A stretch of DNA of 64,000 bases from Cynocephalus volans (taxonomy: Eukaryota; Chordata; Mammalia; Dermoptera; Cynocephalidae). The position numbers were made by a program, and so were the translations under genes. Positions 44,479-57,470 of the stretch are shown here, piece by piece. The notes under the pieces are model-generated. The model had not been told where the DNA came from, made no database searches, and saw only the letters and a list, made by a program, of their open reading frames with translations. The stretch covers positions 145,125,001 through 145,189,000 of the forward strand of contig NC_084461.1 of the NCBI RefSeq assembly GCF_027409185.1. The letters are read 5' to 3'. How positions within the stretch are numbered: position 1 is the first letter of the stretch; every line of letters starts with the position of its first letter.

Positions 44479-45864
44479 GACTTCACAGATATGCCAATGA
44501 ATTAAAAAATAATTTTGTCCCAGTCAACGGAATGCTGCCAGTGTAATGTTCTCATATATTAAGTTTGTTTACTCAATCTCTAAATAAGTTAAAGTGGTTG
44601 AGCCAATAATAGCCTCTGTTTTTTCTTCTAAGTCTCAGGATCAAATAAACCCTGGAGGAATTTTCTCTAACTTTCTTTCTGCCATGTTATCCTTAGTGGA
44701 GAGGCACTCGAGAGAAGTTGGTTCTGCTCAAGTGAACAGAAGTTGGGAAAAACCCTTTAAACTCTCTCAGCTCAAGATATAGACTGGAGCTGTTGAAAAT
44801 TTTATTACATCCACGACATCAAAACAAAACTTAAGACTCTACTCAAATCCTTTTGCTCCTCCAGAAGGGGAAAGATCTTTCTAGAATAATAATAACATAG
44901 GGCCAACTGTAAGCTACATCCATCCCAAAGCATGGCATTCCTGATTCTTGAAACTACTGATGGAAGAGTATCTACTTTATCTAAAGGGGGCTTGGAGATG
45001 GGTGACATTACTATCTTTTTTGTCTTTTGTTCTATCACACAAAATAAATGGGCTCACTCCCCACCATACGTCCAGTTTAAAAGCTGCTTAATTTGCTTAA
45101 AACATATGGGTGAAGCTAAGGAAACTTAATGGAAGTGGGAAATGATTGACATTAGCCCCCTCAAGTCGTTCTGTAATACCTGCAGTTCCTGGTACCTGTA
45201 AGCACTTTGGGAATGACTGCTCTCATCATAGCAGATGATCCTGGCACATTTTAGGGGCTTCTTGTGGCTTTATTCATATTCTTTCCCTAAACTTCTAAGT
45301 TCTTGTCATTCCACTGAAACTAAAAGCTACCACTTTGTTGTCACCTTTCCTGTCTTTATTTGTGGTGACCTGGTTATTCTCAAAGCTAAAGGTATTGAGT
45401 ATCCCAAGGTGGGGATAAGAAGAATGCTCTATTCCACAAATAATACTTTTTAATTAGGCTGCTCAATAGGTACCCTTTATATTGCAACTCTTGATTTGAT
45501 TTTGCGATTTCTAATTGTCCCTAACCGTGAAAAAATTGCGAATAATTCTTCCAGGGGCTCTGTTGGAGGGTAACTTAAATAGCATCACCCAATTTTATGT
45601 TGAAAATAGAGACTCAGGATTGGGTTAAACACCTTCACTCCTTTTCTACTTTTGGATAACTCTGTCATTTATTTAAATATATTTATTTCATGTGTATGAT
45701 TTGCCATGAATTCTTTTAATGTTGAGAAAAGACAATTTTCCTGCCCAAATGAAATATTTGTATCAGTGAGGGAAATAGAACATAAACAAGAAAACAAATA
45801 AATGTGTAATTATGAAATGTTAATCCCTCAATTCATTGGTGTTCTGGGCAAGTGATACTAAGAC
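44479..45864. other. Intergenic DNA, nothing recognised
   Basis: Short open frames at 44594-44782, 44932-45129 and 44805-45038 have no recognisable product. The segment at 45745-45840 resembles L2 in minus orientation. The rest is unassigned. Confidence 0.45.
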
Positions 45865-46205
45865 ATAGAATGTTCCACTTGGTCTTTTGGAGGACATCAT
45901 ATCAGTCCCAAGTTGCCATGGTATGAGGAAGCTCAGGCCTTGTGTATATATTTCAGCTGACTCTAGCTTCAGCTAAGATCTCCAGCCAAAAGCCAACATT
46001 GACTGCCAGACATCTAAGTGAGTGAGCCTCTAGATGCTTCCAGATTCAGCTTTCAAGTCTTCCCGCAGAGACTTTAACCAACAGGGAGCAGAGACAGGAC
46101 ATTCCTGCTGTGTCCTGTCCAAATTTATGACCATCGGAATCCATGAGCATAACAAATGGTGGTTTTATGCCACTAAGTTTTGAAATAATTTGTTATGCAA
46201 CACTT
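45865..46205 (+). mobile_element. MLT1-type MaLR LTR, 3' part
   Basis: The end reads gtggttttatgccactaagt, then tttgaaataatttgttatgc, a hallmark of MaLR LTRs. Upstream words (ggaagctcaggcc, ctccagccaaaagccaacat, agtgagtgagcctctagatg) fit MLT1. Confidence 0.72.
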
Positions 46206-46399
46206 TCTCCTTCCTTTCTCTACCTCTTTCTCATTCTTGAAAAAAAAAATTATCTTAAAGATTCAGAATATTGAGAGAATAGTCTAAAAACAAGACCATT
46301 TCTTCAAAACCATTTTGATTATTTTAATCATGGATGCTTTGAAATGTGTAAATGTGTGTTAGAAAAAAACATTCACTTTTTTTTTTTAAAGAGGTTTGG

Positions 46400-46426
<27 letters not shown>
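46400..46426 (-). repeat. T27 homopolymer
   Basis: Twenty-seven T in a row. On the minus strand this would be a poly(A) tail following about 60 bp of unrecognised sequence, so a short retroposed fragment is possible. Confidence 0.9.
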
Positions 46427-46436
<10 letters not shown>

Positions 46437-47405
46437 CAATTCCACTAGCCTCACCTCAGGCCAAAAGCCATTTTCATTACAGAAAAAAATGTTTTTCATT
46501 TCCTCAAATGGTAATATGTGCATCCAAGTAAGTACAAAGTTGAAAGTCAAAAGTTGTGATACAGCTGGCTGCATTACCTGATCTCTATTTGAATGTTAGT
46601 TACATGATTATTGGAACTTGCCATCACAGCAGGGTGCGGAGAGGACGTGGCAGCATCAAAAGGAAATTACATTTGCTAAAAAAATATGGGTGAAAATGTC
46701 CTCAGCAATTACCACAGGTCATCTCTGCTGCACACAGCAAATGGCAGAGAAAAAGGGCTTCCTGTGGAAGGAGCAGAGAGGAGGGTTAGAACAATGCTAT
46801 CGAGATGTGTGGAATCAAAAGGGACCCCCCATTAGGCAGACTTGGAGTAAACAGCAATATTAGTATAATGGGCTGTAATAAATTACTCGTGTTTTTTAAG
46901 ATTTCTTTTTTATTCTTTCAGGTCAGCACAAATGCCATAATCTTGCCTTGCTTTGTGTCGCCTGCACTACCCTTTTAGATCCAGATGATTCCCATTCTAT
47001 TCCAGCTGGCTGCCTTTAGATTTTTGAATTAGCACTCAGTATATTTTAATTCAATTTGGGAACTAATGGATGCCTGAACTTATTTAGTCCATCTATTCAA
47101 GCATCTTGAAGTGTGATTCTGATTGAGACAATTTTTCTAATTATGATCTCAATTCTTCATTTTTATTTCTATCTGTCAAAAAGTTAAACTCTGCTCTATT
47201 GATGACTGGAAAACTCTGGGTAAGCAATATGAGAACATAAATTATAAATTGGTTTTCCCAATTTTTTTCTGGTATCATGGAAAAGATAAGTATTTAATAA
47301 TGTTGGAGTTATGTAGGTTATAATGGTCTTGTATATAACTCACCTTATTTTTGCCCAGATTTTATGGATAGTCTGAGGGTCAGATTGTGTTTCCTCTAAC
47401 CAGAA

Positions 47406-47412
47406 AACACAC

Positions 47413-47447
<35 letters not shown>

Positions 47448-47448
47448 A
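47406..47448 (+). repeat. (CA)n microsatellite
   Basis: acacacac array with two interrupting tacaca units. Confidence 0.95.
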
Positions 47449-48419
47449 AATAGACTTAACTTGACATGTTAACCTATCAGAAAGGTGTTTCTCTTGTTAC
47501 CTAGCTCCCAAGGGTTTTAAAAGGTTTCATATATTTGCATTTTAAGGACAAACTCAGCAACTTTCTACTTCAATAAGCTAAGTATATATTCCCTATGTCA
47601 CTTTGCTTTGCTTTTTGAAAGACTTTTCCTTCACAGTGGGAGAGAGATGTTTGAAGCCAAAACAAAGCAAGACAGTGGTCTCCCCACAGCAATGACAAAA
47701 TGTTATTTTCATACATAATCAAGGGTAGAATGTCTGAACAGCCTTTTAGTTAAGAGCCATGTTTAATCAACTAGAGTGGATGTTGGTAGCTCTTTTTTTG
47801 GTCTGCTCATCAGGCTTTTTCATCTCCCCTTTTCACCTAATGCCCCCAGTGCCTGAACACAGATGGCCGGAATCCTGGTCAGAACTTGGTTCTATTATCT
47901 ATCTCCCTGGCAACAAAAATTAGTCTTCATGACCTATGCAATGACCAAGTAGAGTCCTTAAGTGATATTGATATATAGACACCGGGAGAAAAGAGGTAAT
48001 GCTTTCTGATAGGGTAATTGTTTTGGCTATGGTTCCCATGTTTTCTGTCATTTTGACTAATGAATCTTAGTAAGAAGAAATGACACATAAATGTGAAGAG
48101 AAACAGTGTTGCAAGGACAGAAGATAGATACAGAGAGAGCATTTGTGTCCTAACAGCATGAAGTTGCCCATTCTTCTTTCCAAGGTCCTGCATACATTTT
48201 TGCAGCCTTTCCATCAAATCACTAATCTACTTCAGTGCTCAGCTATATTACCGATACATTTTTATTTTGTAAAGATTAAGATGAGTTGGGTTTCTGTGAC
48301 TTACAGTTAACTCACATTATATTGGACTGCACAATTAGGGAGATGTACGTAGATGTGTACTTCCTTTTTCTGTAATGAGAGATACATGGGGCTAGCCATC
48401 CCTATCATCTTTTATCCAG

Positions 48420-49185
48420 CACCCTTCTTGCCTTTCTATAAATTAATTCATAGAGATATTTACTAACAACCTAGATACTGACTACTGAGGTTGGAAATGC
48501 CGATAAGAAATGAGTTCAATTCTCAAAGAGCTCATAGACTCTTTGGGGAGACTGGCATGCAAATAACCACAAAACAAACTACATATCCCAAAATATTCTC
48601 CAGAACACTTGACCTACAAGTTTTTTGTGAAGAAAGAGATTTTTGGTTTTTCAAGAATTTTATGATTATATAAATTTGGAAAATGCATTAAACCACAATT
48701 CCTTTTTAATTTGCACAATGCATATTAACATATTAAAAGACATCTGAAATGCTACATCTTTAGCCAAATAGTTCATAACTTATTAGAAATGTAAACTTGT
48801 GGTTCCCATATGGCCTACTGATGTTTTATGAAACTCGTGGTCTTTGGGAAGTATTTGAATAGACATCGAAAGATATGGGAGAATGGAGATGGGAGAATAA
48901 GTCACCTTTGGAGGAGATAGAAATGCTTCACAGAGAAAACAAGAATTTGAACTGAGCATTAAATGAATGCATTTACCTACTCAGGAAAGGGGAAGGTATT
49001 CTGGAAAAAGTTACAAGATGTAAAAAGGCAGAATATAAAAATAAAACTATGGTTTATCTGGGAATATATAGCATCCCCTGGGACTGGAAAGGGTACAGAA
49101 AAGGATAACAGCATGAAAGAGATAAGAAAGGAAAACAAGGTGGAGAAATGTAAAGGGTCAGGTTAAGAAATTTGGGTCTCAGGCT
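48420..49185 (-). mobile_element. L2-type LINE remnant
   Basis: Reverse L2: tagagatatttactaacaac, caattctcaaagagctcata, gactctttggggagac, tttggaggagatagaaatgc, aggtattctggaaaaagtta and gataacagcatgaaagagat are in order. Diverged. Confidence 0.55.
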
Positions 49186-49639
49186 ACAGTGGAGAACCGC
49201 TGAATATTGTTTCTTCTGTGAGGCATATATTTTACTTCAATCACAATACAGCACTTAATATTTTGAGAAAAAAAACCTTTTTTGTTATCTAAGGTCTTTT
49301 TTCCCAACTGAAGTTTTAAAAATGTTGCTGATTGGCAGAGTGAGACTAAAATAGAGGGATGTAGTTTAGAAAGAATAAATTTTGTTTTCTCCCATCCCTC
49401 AAAAGTTTATCACCTCCAATATCTTACCTTGTTTATATGCAGCCTAGTTTTCAATTGGAACATGCTTAGTGATAAACAATATTTTCAAGTGCTAACTATT
49501 AAGGACATTTGTATTGTACTAATCTCTATTGATATCAGCATTATTGGAAAGTCCCTCTCTATTCCATCTTACCTGTTTAAATTCTTCTAAAACTGATTTA
49601 GAACCCCATCTCCTCTTTAACATTTCTCCCAGCAACTCC

Positions 49640-50395
49640 AACCTACTCATTCATTTAATACACATTTTTCAGTACCTAATGTCTGTTAGAATCTCTGCTA
49701 GGCACTGGAAATCTTCTACAGTGGGGGAACTCCTAGTTTCTGTGAGCTTTTAGTCTAGTGGAAAGACAGAGAAGCAAACAGAAATTCTAGCAGGATATCA
49801 TGATTAGGGTATGATCACAAGATGCTGGGGGAGTACCAACGTGGGATACCTACTAGCTGTGCGGTGTCTGTCTCTCTGCCTGTCTGCCTTGTGAAGGTTC
49901 AGAGAGGGCTTCCCAGAGGAGATGACATCAAAAGCTAAATCAAACCGATAAACAGGAATAATCCAGAAATAAGAGAATGAGTGAGAATGAGGTCATTCTG
50001 GGGAGAGAGAAGATAACGGGAGACCTCCATGATCAGTCTGGCCTTCGATGTGAAGAGGTACTGAAAGAGATTAAGTTGAAGTGGCAGGCAGAGCATGAAG
50101 GACTCTCATATCACTTAATGTAATTTTAATTTTATCCTGAGGTCCATGGGACATCACCAAGTCGTTTAAGCAAGACGGTGAGACTTGATTAAATTTGCAT
50201 TTAAAAAACACTAATCAAAGTTCAGTATGGAGAGGGGCAAGGTTGGAGGCTGCAAAGACTGCTGAAATGATCAAGGATGGAGATATTGGTGACCAGACCC
50301 AATGGAGGGGCAATGGAAAGAATGAGTGGGCGAGAGACGGGTGGGATTTGGTGATTGATTGGATACGGATGTGAAGGCAAGGAAGGAGTAGAGAT
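49640..50395 (-). mobile_element. L2-type LINE remnant
   Basis: Reverse order of an L2-class repeat: ctcattcatttaatacacat, tctctgctaggcactggaaa, gggcttcccagaggagatga, gcatgaaggactctcatatc, ttatcctgaggtccatggga and gcaagacggtgagacttgat. A second remnant of the same map lies at 48420-49185. Confidence 0.6.
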
Positions 50396-51214
50396 ATGAA
50401 TGATATCTCTATCCTATAAACTTCTGTAGCCTTTGAGTTGTTGACACCAAAAATATTCTGTCTCTTGTAGTTATTCATCTTCCCTTCTTATTTGTCTTTT
50501 TTCAGCATCTAAGAAGCCTCATAAGGGTCAGGGTCAAGTTTGTGTTATATGTAGCACCATGGAAATCAAGTAGCAAGTCCTAAAGAAAATGGTGAATGCT
50601 TTTTTTTTTTTTCTGAAAAGAGAATCACATTCTGCTCTCATCTTTTTTTTTGTTAGAATAAAAGTAATAAATGCTATCTGCCACACTGGGCTTTGGGAAG
50701 GTTTTTGCTTCTTTTCTTTTCTTTTCTTTTTTTTTCCTACTTAAATACAAACTAATAGCATCCAACCAGATTCTTTTACTTCTGTATTACTTTATCTGGA
50801 TGTTTTAAAAGTAGTTTTGGTTATTCCACTTTCTCTTCCAGTTACTCTCTAATGTCAGCTAAGAGGAGCTTTTTCTCTTCTCTCACTAATCATTGCCATC
50901 ATATCTCTGGCAAACTTATCATTTATAGTCTCATTTTACAGTTCTAGGTCAACTCTGTCCTGTGGGAGTAAACGAGGTGTGGAGTGTCTGATCTGGGCCT
51001 TCTAAAATATAAATGAGGGAAGAGAGGAATGCCTTTGGTCTATCAAAATATCCCAGCCACAGCTCCACTGAGCTTTGTAGGCTCCTAATTAATCAGGACA
51101 GGGAATCATGGTGACCTCGTTGCTGGCTGGCTGCTCCTAACACGTGTGCCCTGTTCTGAAAGTCCAACTGAGCAGAGAGCCTGGGGGTAGGAAGAGGAAG
51201 GAAGGAAGCCCTGC
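50396..51214. other. Intergenic DNA, (TTTTC)n at 50706-50738
   Basis: No gene or large repeat recognised; one pyrimidine microsatellite. Confidence 0.5.
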
Positions 51215-51405
51215 TGTTTGTTTGGTACCTGCCACGTGCCAGTCGCTATGCCAACAACTCAATGGGAGTAGAAATGTATTCCCACTTTACAGATGAGTGG
51301 ACTAATGCCTAGAAATTTAATCAACATGCTCAAAGCCGTACGAAAAGCAAAAGAAATAAGTGGGATTAAAACCTGACAGCAAAGCTCTGGGTCTATCCAT
51401 CACCA
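51215..51405 (-). mobile_element. MIR SINE
   Basis: Reverse MIR: gtacctgccacgtgccagtc, cccactttacagatgagtgg, then gtgggattaaaacctgacag and a tRNA-like end. Confidence 0.8.
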
Positions 51406-51789
51406 CTTGGTGTCTTTATTCCTTTCGGTTGGCTGCGGTAAAAACATGATGGCAGTATTTGTATCACTGAGAGTGTATGAGTAATACTGGAGTCAGGAGA
51501 AAGACCCAGGAGCAGACTGAATTATCTCTTACTCTGTCATTGGCATTTGGAGACCTTTGTTATGGTTCTGGCTCTGTTGCTTTCAAGGTTTCTGATTTTA
51601 AGCTAACTTTAAACTAACTTGTTTTTTTGCAAGCGCTGCTGTGTCTGGTTGCACTGCTGTGTCTAAGTGCACTGCACAAAAGCACTTGGCTGATAGAGTG
51701 TGATCATCAGCCTTGAAAAAAGGCTGCAATTTGCCCAGAGGTGCCATATAGGCTAGCATTGGCCCCGACTTTAGTTTTTTGTTTCTGAC

Positions 51790-51965
51790 AAGTTAATTTT
51801 TTTAAATTTTATACTTGAAACATAATTGATTTTTACATATTTATGGGGTACGGAGTTCATTATCAGTATTTGTGTACAATATGTAATGATCAATTCAGTA
51901 TTATTAGCATGTTCATAATTACAAATTGTAGTAATTCTTTGTGTCCTTTACCCACCTGACTTTAA
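51790..51965 (-). mobile_element. L1 3'UTR fragment
   Basis: tatacttgaaacataattga, atttatggggtacggagttc and aatatgtaatgatcaattca match the L1 3'UTR seen at 21283-21400, in minus orientation. It is severely 5'-truncated. Confidence 0.65.
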
Positions 51966-52179
51966 GTTTTCTTATCTTCAGTCTAGGTAAAATCATCAAT
52001 GTGGAAGAGTATTATCATCTGAATAAGTGAAAATGCTAGTTGTATTCTGTGTAACATCTTATAGGAACTCTTGTTTTTGGGGGGCCAATGTCATCTGTGA
52101 AGAAATATCTCCCAAGGTATTACAACAGCAGCAAAGAGGACTACATCTTTGAATTTTATAGAATGAAGATTTGATTCCT

Positions 52180-52335
52180 GTCTTTAGACTTGCTAATTTT
52201 ATGATCTTGGTTAAGTTACCTCTAGAAACCTTCCTATATCTGTAAAATGGAGATAATGATAATACCTACCACACAGGGTTGTGAAATTTTCATGAGTTAA
52301 TATTTGTAAGCTGTTTTAAGCAGTTCCTGACAGAG
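52180..52335 (+). mobile_element. MIR SINE
   Basis: tatgatcttggttaagttac, atctgtaaaatggagataat, cctaccacacagggttgtga and agcagttcctgac follow MIR. Confidence 0.8.
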
Positions 52336-53194
52336 CTCACATTTATTGAGAACTTACTACTGTGATTGTTATTTGCCATTTATATCTTTGTGTTTCCCTG
52401 TTATAAGCTCTGGAGCTTCCCTCATAAACAGTTCATATGTTGTGAATTTTGAGTTTTCACCCTTCGATATGCTAGCCGATTTCTCTGCAATGCTGTTTCT
52501 GTTGGCAGGACTTGTTATCACCTGGCTCAAATTGACTTAAACAAAACAAACAAAAAGATTGACATTACATAAAGCTAGATCCGGAGGTTCAAATGATGTT
52601 AGAGGATGCAGGACTTTCTTTCCATCAGGTAACTCTGTTTTCCACTGCACCAGCTTCATGTATGTTCAGGGTTTTCCAGCTCTATAGGCCTAGCAGCCCC
52701 TGGCTTACCCCTTCATTTATTCTTCAAGTTCAGCAGAAGTCTGTTTTGTCTTCCCAAGTAACCAAACAAAAATCCCTGAACTGAGCCTGTTTGCCTTTTT
52801 GGAATATGTATTTATCCCTGAATCAGACACTGTCCACACGAGGCATGCTTGGATTGGCCAGGTCTGGGGCACCTGACTGCTCCTGGGTATGGGGTATGGG
52901 CATGGTGTCAAACAATGTTCAGAACGGGAGACAGGTTGTTCCTTAAAGGAAAATTAGGGTGCTGTTGCCAGAAGAAGAGAGAAAGGGTATTGGGAAGGTA
53001 AAAATGATAGATTCCCACTACATTCCCCCTGCTTTTTTCTTTTGCTATTGGCTTTTGAAATTTATGAACAAGACGAACCATCTTACAAGAATATTTCTTT
53101 AAGCCATTGGACAAAATGGATTTATACAGTAGCTTAGAGAAATGTAAAGTAGTGTAGAAAACAATGGTTTGGAATTTTTCTAATTGTTCATCTG

Positions 53195-53295
53195 CCTCAG
53201 ATGAGTTGTGTGGCTATTGACAAACACGCATCTTTAAAGTGAGGAGGCTGGGATCCATCTTCAAGTATGCTTCCAGCTCTAATGTTCTATGATGT
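53195..53295 (+). mobile_element. MIR-related SINE fragment
   Basis: catctttaaagtgaggaggc and cttccagctctaatgttcta match the 3' part of MIR-class SINEs. Confidence 0.45.
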
Positions 53296-53559
53296 TCATG
53301 AAATAATGCTCATCACTAGCAATCACTGGTAACTTTTGTTTTTTTTTCATTTGAAAGTGGAGAATGGTGTGTACATGCGTTGACAAGCTTTGGAATATCG
53401 TATCTATGACCAGTCCCTTTTAAAAAACAGAAAGGGAGCACTTATACAAGATGTCAGCTTCTCTCTAGATTCTCCTAGAGTAAGACCCCCAAATCCTTAA
53501 CAGAAAATGTTGTTAGGAGAAAGGAGAGTTTTTATCTTTTACCCCACTCTTCCCACTCC

Positions 53560-53845
53560 TCACCCTTTGCCTCCATGTAGAAAGAACAGGAGAGAGGAGC
53601 TAGTATTCACTGGAATGGAGGTAACCCTCAGGGTGATCTACTGAAGACAGCAAAGCCACTTACCCTGGTTTCCTGGATGACTGTATGGAGCAGGACCTCC
53701 TCCCACCCATCCTTTGTGCCCACGCATCCCAACTGATTTGGAACAACCATGGACTGTTATTGGAGTAAGAAACAATCTTCTGTTGTGTGGACCCACTATG
53801 TATTTGGTTTAATTTCTCACTGCAGCCTAATACAGCCTAATGCAA
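53560..53845 (+). mobile_element. MaLR-type LTR, 3' part
   Basis: ggaacaaccatggactgtta, gagtaagaaacaatcttctg, ttgtgtggacccactatgta and actgcagcctaatac match the conserved 3' end of MaLR-class LTRs. Confidence 0.5.
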
Positions 53846-55764
53846 AGTATTAAGAATTTTGGAAGAGGATAAGACTGGTTAGAAATAATAAACCGCAGCT
53901 GTACATATTGGCTCGCACTGTGCTGGTTTTATTTTTATCGAATTTGCTGCCAATTGATTTTATATAAAATCCAGATTTCCAAAAGCTCTTAAAAAATTAG
54001 AAGCATGTGGCAATTCTTTGACAAGATTAGAAGAACTGGCAATATTGAAATTTCATTCCCCCATGAGGGCAATTTTCTGAAGCTCAGTAGCAGTTCTGTG
54101 GATGGGACCCATACTCTCAAGGCACCTTCAGTTCCTACCATTACCTCTAATTCTCCCTGATGAGGCTGGCTTCACTCTTATTTTTCCTGACCTCTGTAGG
54201 GATTTGAACTTACATTTCTAATCTAAAGGGTGAGTCACCAAGTGCTCAGAGGCTACCACTGAAACAGTAGCTACCATGAATATAAAAGCTCACGAACCTC
54301 TGACTGCAGTACTGTAAAAGCTGTGTACACAAAACATGGTGTTAAAAAAACATGGTCTTACATTGAAAAATCTGGCATGAGTCCTAGAACTTTCTATGTC
54401 AGAAAATGGGAAATGTATGTGATTGTTTAAAAGTTCATGGTATCAACCAAACTAAAGCTGAGCAATTTGCTTCATGGACAGGGAGGATGAAAGTACGGGG
54501 TGTGTGGTGGGCCTCTACTGAGAAGGAATTTCCATCAGCATGATTTCATGGGAAGGACAAGCACCAAGCAGCCTGCATTAGCTTCTGTATTTTTTCCAGT
54601 GCAAAGGAAAATAATGCTCTGTCCTGCTGATCCGGGCACACTGAGCTTCAGTTCTTCTTAATTTAAATCCTTTCAAATATTTAGAGAAGATACCATGGAA
54701 AACCCTCAGTCCTTTGCCATAGGAGGGGAAGTCTCCCTTGGGGGTGGTGCCGCAAGGAAGGCACCACCTTCCTACCCACCTACCTGCAAGAAGCACTTAC
54801 TTTTTCTCTAACTGGGGAACCAGGTAAATGGTGGTGTGGTGAGGAGGTTATTCAGAAGACGCTGCAAGCAGAAAATAACCCTGGTGTGTTCTATCATTTT
54901 TTAGATATGGTCTTCTGGTTGGAAAGCTTTTCTGATGCCAGAAAGCACTCAGAATTCCATCTGTCCCCGACTCTCTTGTCCCCTCACGTGCACCACTGGT
55001 CAGCACCACCCCAAGGTTTGGTCTTTCTGCCTTGGCTGTGGGACTGTTCCTTGTACTGTACCACCGGCTCCCCCTCCAAGCCTGCGGTGCTGGTGTTCAC
55101 ACTGCAGGTTGTGCTTGTGTGTGTTTCTCACTTATTACATTTCTTAAATTCAATTAGTGCCCTCATGCTGCAGGAGGCCAGCCCACTCTCTGAGAGCAAG
55201 AAAAAGATAACCTCAGAGCTTGTCTATGGCTCTGTCTCGGTGTTTTCATGGAGCCCTTCTCTCCCCACAATTTAAATTCAGTTCACGGCAAGGGTCACAA
55301 ATCAGCGTTTGTTGGAATGTATTATAAAGAAATAAACATTTATCAAATTGTTTTTTGAGAAGGTGAATAATTTAGCAAGAAAAAAAAAATTACCACTACC
55401 ATTACAACAAAATTGTGCTGCTGACTGACAATTTATTTCATTCCTCTGAGATGCAAGGAGCTGAAGCATGCTGAGTGAATATTGATCAGCTGGATGCAGA
55501 TAAATGGAATTCCTTATAAGTCATGGCTTACTAACTTGTTGCCAATTAAGAACCAAAAAACAGTTAAAATGCCCCCCTCAGTATTAGTAAGGACCCTGGG
55601 GTTTGCTGCTGACCAGGATTGCTGGCTTATTATTGCCAAGTTATTGTTTAAGCATGAATTATTTTAGGAGTACTTGAGAGAGGTCTTACTTTTTGGTCTG
55701 TGTAATGTTCTATTCCTTCTTGAGGAATGTTTTTCTGAATATCTATTATCATTATATTTTCTTA
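53846..55764. other. Low-repeat intergenic DNA
   Basis: No gene recognised. The part at about 55300-55680 is AT-rich, repeat-poor and rich in developmental-type motif cores. Frames at 54886-55275 have no recognisable product. Confidence 0.45.
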
Positions 55765-56000
55765 TATTTTTTAGGCACTTGAACAGCATTAAGCACCATA
55801 CCATATCTTTTATATAACTGATCTAATTTAATTCTCCTAACAGTCCTTCATGAAAAGTCCTATTATTTTAATTTTACCCATAGGAAAACTGATGCTCAGA
55901 GAGGTGAATTCACTTCCCCTGGGGCCACACAGTTTGTGATTGGCAAAGAAAAGGGTTGTGTATGGTTCAGTCTAATTCCAAAGCCTTTGCTCATAAACAC
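55765..56000 (-). mobile_element. MIR SINE
   Basis: Reverse MIR: ttaagcaccataccatatct, taattctcctaacagtcctt, acccataggaaaactgatgc, cagagaggtgaattcacttc and ggggccacacagtttgtgat. Confidence 0.82.
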
Positions 56001-56689
56001 AATCCCATTCCATATTATTGCAGACATAAGCTCCTTATGATTGACTCCGAACCATCCTCCAGGAAAGTTCATGATTTGGGCGGTCCACAATGGCATCTTT
56101 CTTTCCAACAAATGGGGAAAAAATGAGACTTTTTCTAATGTTAGAAGCAATAGCTTCTGGAAACTCGCATAGGGAAGCCTGCACATGTGAAGAGAACAGG
56201 CTTCTTGTCTGGCGTTTCATCCAGCTCACTGCGCACTCGGGAAACACCTACTGTGTGTTCTTTGTGTGAGGGCAAAGACAGAACAGTGAGAGATTATGGG
56301 CATCCGACTGGATTGTAGGGCAGTGAGAGACTGTAGGCAATGGAATCAACTGCACAGTGTTGAAGTTGCACAGCGTTGCACAATTGGTCACATTAAATAC
56401 CTAGTGTTGGGTGAGTATCTCAGCTCTCAGCCTATTTCCTGAGCTGGTAAATGGAGCTGATGGTACTTACCATGTGGGATATTTGCCTCTGTGCTCTCAG
56501 AGCCATTCTTCACCCTTCCTCATCTCTGAACCACAGTGGAGGCAGACACCTGCAAACTCTCTTCTCAGCTGGCTTATTCTGGGTTTGGCCAAAGGAAAGT
56601 ACTGGCAGGAGAGTAGAGGGGTGGAGGAAGAGAGGGGTTAGAGTATTTCTCCCTCTCTCAGTTTTGTGCACCCTCTTTGGCAATAGCTG

Positions 56690-56960
56690 CATCTCTTCTA
56701 CTGCTCCAGTTCCCAGTGGACAAGTTGGCCATGGCTTCAGCTTCCCTCATGGTATTGACCCAGGACTCTGGTGACATGCCTTCTCCCTTGTCTTTCCTGC
56801 CCTGGGTCACAGCTTCCTGTTTTTGCTAAGTACTGGCTAGCCTTACCATTCCTGTTGGTTTTCTCAACTCTCTATCACCTGTATGATTTCCTGCATTAAA
56901 TTTCCTATGTTTGAAACAGAGTGGTTTCCCTTTTTCTGACTAGACATTGACTGATAAACC
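56690..56960 (+). mobile_element. ERVL/MaLR-type LTR fragment
   Basis: The 3' end reads gtatgatttcctgcattaaa, aacagagtggtttccctttt and ctgactagacattgactgat, an LTR-type ending. Family not certain. Confidence 0.45.
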
Positions 56961-57129
56961 CACCTTTCAGCAGTCCTAGGATGGAAGGAAGAAATGCATT
57001 TAAAGCACCTAGCATATAAGAGATATTCAGTAAACTTCAAAATGCTTAGGGAAAAAGGAATAGTGAGGAAGATGAAAATTAAAAGAATTATGATATAGTA
57101 GATTGTAAAAAGGACAGTAAAAAGTGATT

Positions 57130-57290
57130 CAGGTGGAAGTTCAGACACTTGGGTTTAACTTCTGGCTCAGAGTTTAGCCATCTGTGAGAATTCAGGTGAA
57201 TATCTTAGGTGCTCATGGCCTTAGCTTTACATACCTGACAAATAAGGCATTCAGAAAATAAAGTATTTCCCAGCTACAAAAATGAAACAT
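57130..57290 (+). mobile_element. MIR SINE fragment
   Basis: gacacttgggtttaacttct, ggctcagagtttagccatct and acctgacaaataaggcattc match MIR in order, with divergence. Confidence 0.55.
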
Positions 57291-57299
57291 ATTAATTCA

Positions 57300-57470
57300 G
57301 TTGAGGATAAATGGTGGGGATCAGGGAGAACTTCATGAAGAAGGGAAATTTGGCTGAGTCCTGAGAAATGATTAACACAGCAGCTATAAATGTCACAGCC
57401 AGACTGGTCAGAGAATAAACATTCTAGATAAGGGCATTGGAAGAGATTGTGTTAGAAAACTAGACAGCTC
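57300..57470 (-). mobile_element. L2-type fragment, insertion site of the young L1
   Basis: atcagggagaacttcatgaa and ggctgagtcctgagaaatga match the L2 segment that precedes the conserved trailer. The young L1 begins directly after. Confidence 0.5.

Larger units (their letters stand above)
46206..48419. other. Intergenic DNA with simple repeats
   Basis: It holds a T27 run (46400-46426) and a (CA)n array (47406-47448). The part at 46560-46900 is repeat-poor. No gene recognised. Confidence 0.5.

Noticed and set aside
44594-45129. Possible ERV or host exon frames
   Set aside because: No recognisable motif, short length, and stops in adjacent frames. I could not support a product.
54886-55275. 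129-residue plus-strand frame, possible exon
   Set aside because: Poor exon context by eye, low-complexity hydrophobic composition and no recognised domain.
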